Of a stretch of DNA of 8,753 bases, positions 6,046 to 8,753 are shown in pieces (the first letter of the stretch is position 1; each line of letters starts with the position of its first letter). The notes under the pieces were generated by a model. It was not told the DNA's origin and did not search any database. It saw nothing but the letters and a program-made list of their open reading frames with translations. Where the stretch lies: assembly GCA_012032975.1 (NCBI GenBank), contig JAAUPU010000076.1:1-8753 (forward strand), read 5' to 3'. This DNA comes from Caldilineaceae bacterium (lineage in GTDB: Bacteria; Chloroflexota; Anaerolineae; Caldilineales; Caldilineaceae). The position numbers and the translations under genes are program-made.

Positions 6046-6843
6046 CTACGTGGACGGCGTCCTGAGCGCGTCCAGCAAGCCACGCACCCAGGTTTCTTCT
6101 TCATCGCTCAGGTCTACATCCGGTGGACGGGTGTAGTCGATCATCAGATCGTATCCGCCGACCTCGTAGCAACGGGCGAAGACGGCAGGCAGATCCAACA
6201 CGACATCGGGGTCATCGGGGCGCAGGGGGATTCGACAGCGAGGCAGACGGTCCATCAGCCCAAACGGGTAGACTTCCAGTTGGCCGCGGCGCTGGGCGCG
6301 TCTCACGCTGACCACATAGCGCCACTCCGGCGCCTCCAGCGTGTCGGCCTTGCGCGCCAGGGTTGTGGGTTCGCCGAAGCTCAGCAGGTCGATCTCCACA
6401 AGGTTCATGTACGAATTCGCCAGATCATCCTGCTTCTGGAGGTAGCGTTTGCGTCCGTTGCCGACCTTGTTGACCGGGCTGAGCACCTCGATCAGCGTGA
6501 TGACGTCGCCTGTTTCACGGTGGACGATCTCGATGTAGGGCACACGTCGTTCCTCGTCCAGGAAGCCGATGGTCATCGGTTGGTCTGCGACCATGTCGGC
6601 GACCATCTCCGCGACGGCCCCCATCCTAACCGGCCCATGCTGAGGTTGAACGATCAGTACATCTGGTACGTACGCCTGTCCCATTTCTGCCAGCTCAATC
6701 CGTTCACCGATGCGGGCGACATATCGTGGTCGCAGGCGCGGCTGCAACGATTCGCGGATGTACGCGATCATTGTTGAATGCACATCCGGCCAGATCGAAT
6801 GGTTCTCTAGATAGGGGTCCATCCCCGGAAATGGGCTGGGCAT
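6046..6843 (-). CDS. DUF4058 family protein, 265 aa
   Basis: The N-terminus MPSPFPGMDPYLE is the hallmark of DUF4058, a family of unknown function known from cyanobacteria, Planctomycetes and Chloroflexota. The start is set by this motif and by a GAGGAG ribosome-binding site (6850-6855) 6 nt upstream. The frame is open as far as 7092, but that extension is low-complexity Arg/Ser-rich and overlaps the permease, so it was not used. Conserved-looking points are YVPDVLIV (58-65), LIEVLSPVNK (117-126), a Lys/Arg/Tyr stretch (130-138) and LVEIDLL (148-154). This order of PD, then E-V-L-S-P, then K and Y resembles Uma2-type PD-(D/E)XK nuclease folds; this is my inference. The C-terminus is acidic. 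It leads the presumed two-gene operon with the PHP hydrolase. Confidence 0.9.
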   Translation of the reverse strand: MPSPFPGMDPYLENHSIWPDVHSTMIAYIRESLQPRLRPRYVARIGERIELAEMGQAYVPDVLIVQPQHGPVRMGAVAEMVADMVADQPMTIGFLDEERRVPYIEIVHRETGDVITLIEVLSPVNKVGNGRKRYLQKQDDLANSYMNLVEIDLLSFGEPTTLARKADTLEAPEWRYVVSVRRAQRRGQLEVYPFGLMDRLPRCRIPLRPDDPDVVLDLPAVFARCYEVGGYDLMIDYTRPPDVDLSDEEETWVRGLLDALRTPST

Positions 6844-6867
6844 CTTTTGCTCCTCGTCAAAATCAGC

Positions 6868-6909
6868 GTGATCGTGGTGTAGTATATCACGGTTTGACCG
6901 TTTGCAGGA
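6868..6909 (-). promoter_or_regulatory. Promoter and possible operator of the DUF4058 gene
   Basis: On the minus strand TATACT (6881-6886) matches the -10 consensus at 5 of 6 positions and would start a transcript about 30 nt before the ATG. The -35 is weak (CTGCAA at 15 nt or TCCTGC at 17 nt spacing). A perfect 13-bp inverted repeat, ACGGT-TTG-ACCGT (6889-6901), fills the spacer, and GTGAT/ATCAC (6868-6872 and 6886-6890) brackets the -10. A poor -35 with a palindrome between the boxes fits a regulated promoter. The regulator is unknown. Confidence 0.4.
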
Positions 6910-6916
6910 GGTGTTT

Positions 6917-6951
6917 GGCCGGTCCATGTGGTACAGAACACTCTGTCGGCC
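6917..6951 (-). terminator. Possible stem-loop after the permease gene
   Basis: ACAGA-ACAC-TCTGT (6933-6946) is a perfect 5-bp stem with a 4-nt loop. It is nested inside a GGCCG/CGGCC pair (6917-6921 with 6947-6951), with an 11-nt bulge on one side. It lies 30-64 nt past the DppC-type stop codon, where an operon end is expected, but no T-run follows, so a terminator role is uncertain. Confidence 0.3.
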
Positions 6952-6980
6952 CAAGGGTCCAGCAAGACGAGATTCGCGGG

Positions 6981-7865
6981 TCAGCCTGAAACGCGCAGGC
7001 GGGGATTGCTCACTTCGTCGAGGCCGATGTGGATCAGATAGAGCGACAGGAAAAGCGCCATCAGCGCTACTACCGGCGCCAACCACCACCACCAGAGATT
7101 CTGGAAAATGGCGCTATAGCTGAGCGCCCAGTAGATCATCATGCCCAGCGTCATCTCGCGCTGGGGACCCAAACCCAGGATCGATAGCCCCGATTCGGCC
7201 AGCACAGCCGCAATAAAGGCATTGACAAAGTTAGCGCCCAGCCACTGGCCCATGTGCGGCATCAGCTCGCGCACAATGATCTCCATGCCGTTCATGCCGG
7301 AAAGCCGCGCCATCTGGACAAAGCCCCTCTCCTTGAGGCTCAAGACCTGGGCGCGGACCTGGCGGGCCGGGGACGGCCAGGCAAAAAGCCCAATGATCAG
7401 CGCCATCTCGGTCACGCCGATCCCCCGCACCAGGGAGGCAATCAGAATGAGGAAGAGCAAAGATGGCACCGATAGAAAAACATCGATCAGAACGCGCAGG
7501 ATCGCATCCACGGAGCCGCCAAAGTAACCGCTGGCGAATCCAATCAACGCACCCAAAATGGTGCCGACGGTAGCGGCAATGATCCCAACCTGGATCGAAT
7601 TGGGGATCGCCTCCGTCAACTGGATGCCGACGCTCTGACCGAGCGCGGTGGTGCCCATCAACGTGCTTTCACGGGGCGGCTGGCGAGGCGGAAAGCTTCC
7701 AACCCTCTTCAAATCCGGGTTCACGAGAAAGCCAGCGATCAGGGCCGTCAATAGCATCGCCAAGAAGATGGTGGCGCCGATGCTAAAATTACGATTGCGC
7801 AGGAGCTCCCAAAAAAGCCCCTGACGACCCTCAGAAACGTGTTCTTGGACTGGCGCAACAGCCAT
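6981..7865 (-). CDS. ABC transporter permease, DppC/OppC type, 294 aa
   Basis: This is an inner-membrane channel subunit of a peptide/nickel-type ABC importer. The N-terminus is short and cytoplasmic. A first helix (about 29-48) follows, then an extracytoplasmic loop. At 70-79 the usual GTDxxGRD motif is changed to MGTTALGQSV. More helices follow at about 90-113, 125-146, 150-165, 208-232 and 257-279. The EAA loop that contacts the ATPase is at 183-204 (VQMARLSGMNGMEIIVREL). The C-terminus DEVSNPRLR matches the family's D...DPRLR ending. The ATG start lies 3 nt after the stop of the DppB-type gene, so the two are translated as a pair; only a G-rich site inside the upstream gene could serve as ribosome-binding site. 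The ATPases and binding protein are outside the window, so the substrate is unknown. Confidence 0.92.
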   Translation of the reverse strand: MAVAPVQEHVSEGRQGLFWELLRNRNFSIGATIFLAMLLTALIAGFLVNPDLKRVGSFPPRQPPRESTLMGTTALGQSVGIQLTEAIPNSIQVGIIAATVGTILGALIGFASGYFGGSVDAILRVLIDVFLSVPSLLFLILIASLVRGIGVTEMALIIGLFAWPSPARQVRAQVLSLKERGFVQMARLSGMNGMEIIVRELMPHMGQWLGANFVNAFIAAVLAESGLSILGLGPQREMTLGMMIYWALSYSAIFQNLWWWWLAPVVALMALFLSLYLIHIGLDEVSNPRLRVSG

Positions 7866-7868
7866 TGT

Positions 7869-8753
7869 CTATTTGCCCCCAGAACCTGAGAATCGGATGC
7901 GCGGGTCGATAAACGGATAGGCGAGGTCAATCGCAAAATTTGCCACGGCGACCGAGATGATAATCATCAGCACGCCACCCTGGATCAGGGGGTAATCTAG
8001 ACTCTTGATCGCGTTATAGATCTGGTAGCCAACGCCTGGATAGGCAAAGATCACCTCGGTGATCAGCGCGCCCCCCACGATATGGCCCAGCGCGATGGCA
8101 AGACCGGTGGTTTGTGGCAGCAAGGCGTTGCGGAAAGCATATCCCCAGGTGATACGATTCTCCCGAATCCCCATCGCTTCGGCGTTCAGGATGTAGTCCT
8201 CGCCTTTCAGCGAAATGATCAGGCTGCGCATGCTGAGAAACCACCAGCCAAGCGAAACCAGCAAGATGCTCAGCGCCGGCAACATGGCGTGGTGCAGCGC
8301 ATCGAGTAGAAAGGTAAAGGTAAACGAAGGACGAATGCCCACTGAGTAGGCGCCGGATAAGGGAAAAATCGGCCAATAATAGGCAAAGACAAAGACCAGG
8401 ATCAGGGCCAGAATATAGTAGGGCGTCGTGTACAGGAGCAGCGCCACAGGCACCAACAGGCGGAAGCCGCCCGCCTTCTTGCCGCGCCAACCAACAATCG
8501 TCCCGACGACCGAACCAAGAATCCAGCTCAAAAAACGTCGTCACCAAGAGCAACGCGATAGTCCATGGCAGGGCATTCCACAGCATTTCACCGACAGGCG
8601 ATGGAAAGCTGCTGATTGAAATGCCCAGATTGCCCTGCAGAAGCTCACGCCAGAAGCTAAGATATTGCTGCCAAAGCGGTTCGTCCAAGCCAAAGCGCAT
8701 CCGATATTCGGCCACCATCTCTTGCGCGTTCATACTGCCGCCCACCGACGCCA
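7869..8753 (-). pseudogene. ABC transporter permease, DppB/OppB type, frameshifted and cut by the window edge
   Basis: This is the partner channel subunit of the DppC-type permease. The N-terminal frame runs in from the right edge, with no start inside the window; the GTG at 8743-8745 is internal. It carries the family's FGLDEPLWQQYLSFW and LLQGNLGIS segments. At the T6 run (8530-8535 on plus) it shifts to the frame that ends at TAG 7869-7871. Removing one T joins ALLLVTTF to LSWILGSVVG inside one transmembrane helix. The 3' part includes several helices, the EAA loop (YILNAEAMGIRENRITWGY), the conserved EVIFAYPGVGYQIYNAI segment and the FIDPRIRF ending. The first helix and its start lie beyond 8753. 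Left unrepaired, both pieces would be non-functional. One extra base in a homopolymer is a common sequencing error, so the real gene may be intact. Confidence 0.85.

Noticed and set aside
5692..6777. 361-codon plus-strand open frame
   Set aside because: It is antisense to the PHP hydrolase and DUF4058 genes, has no domain, and has a composition typical of an antisense shadow.
6844..7092. Upstream extension of the DUF4058 gene by 83 codons
   Set aside because: The family begins at MPSPFPGMDP. A strong ribosome-binding site and a promoter lie just before that ATG, and the extension overlaps the permease gene.

Overview
The window is a compact, protein-rich stretch of bacterial chromosome of fairly high GC. 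Almost everything is on the minus strand. The mix of families (a DUF4058 protein, a CehA/McbA-type PHP metallohydrolase, Dpp/Opp-type ABC permeases, a cytidylate-kinase-like protein and a shortened UvrD-like helicase) would fit a Chloroflexota bacterium of the Anaerolineae/Caldilineae kind. That is a guess from gene content, not a proof. No rRNA, tRNA, CRISPR array, transposase or phage gene was seen.

Layout, left to right. Positions 1-195 (plus strand) hold the tail of an upstream gene and, in ATGA overlap with it, a 42-residue single-helix membrane protein. It converges on a stem-loop at 203-230. From there on all genes run on the minus strand: a short-chain dehydrogenase (229-1062); a UvrD/Rep-like helicase of 606 aa that appears to lack the 2B subdomain (1261-3081); a NUDIX hydrolase (3255-3674); an intergenic element of 8-bp repeats in both orientations (3735-3860); a cytidylate-kinase-like protein (3861-4496); a PHP metallohydrolase broken by one extra base in a G6 run (4608-6015); a DUF4058 protein (6046-6843); and a DppC-type permease (6981-7865) preceded by its DppB-type partner (7869 to the right edge). 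The DppB gene is also broken by one extra base, in a T6 run, and its N-terminus lies outside the window.

How the genes relate. DppB and DppC are 3 nt apart and form the membrane channel of a peptide or other small-solute importer. The binding protein and ATPases must lie beyond the right edge or elsewhere. DUF4058 and the PHP hydrolase are 30 nt apart behind a recognisable -10 box and probably form a two-gene operon. The other genes are separated by 100-200 nt gaps and look like independent housekeeping or accessory genes.

I see no convincing new multi-gene system. The points most worth a second look are the 8-bp repeat element, the helicase with no room for 2B and an unassigned tail, the Uma2-like nuclease motif pattern in the DUF4058 protein, and the two frameshifts of identical type in 6-base homopolymers, which look more like sequence errors than biology.
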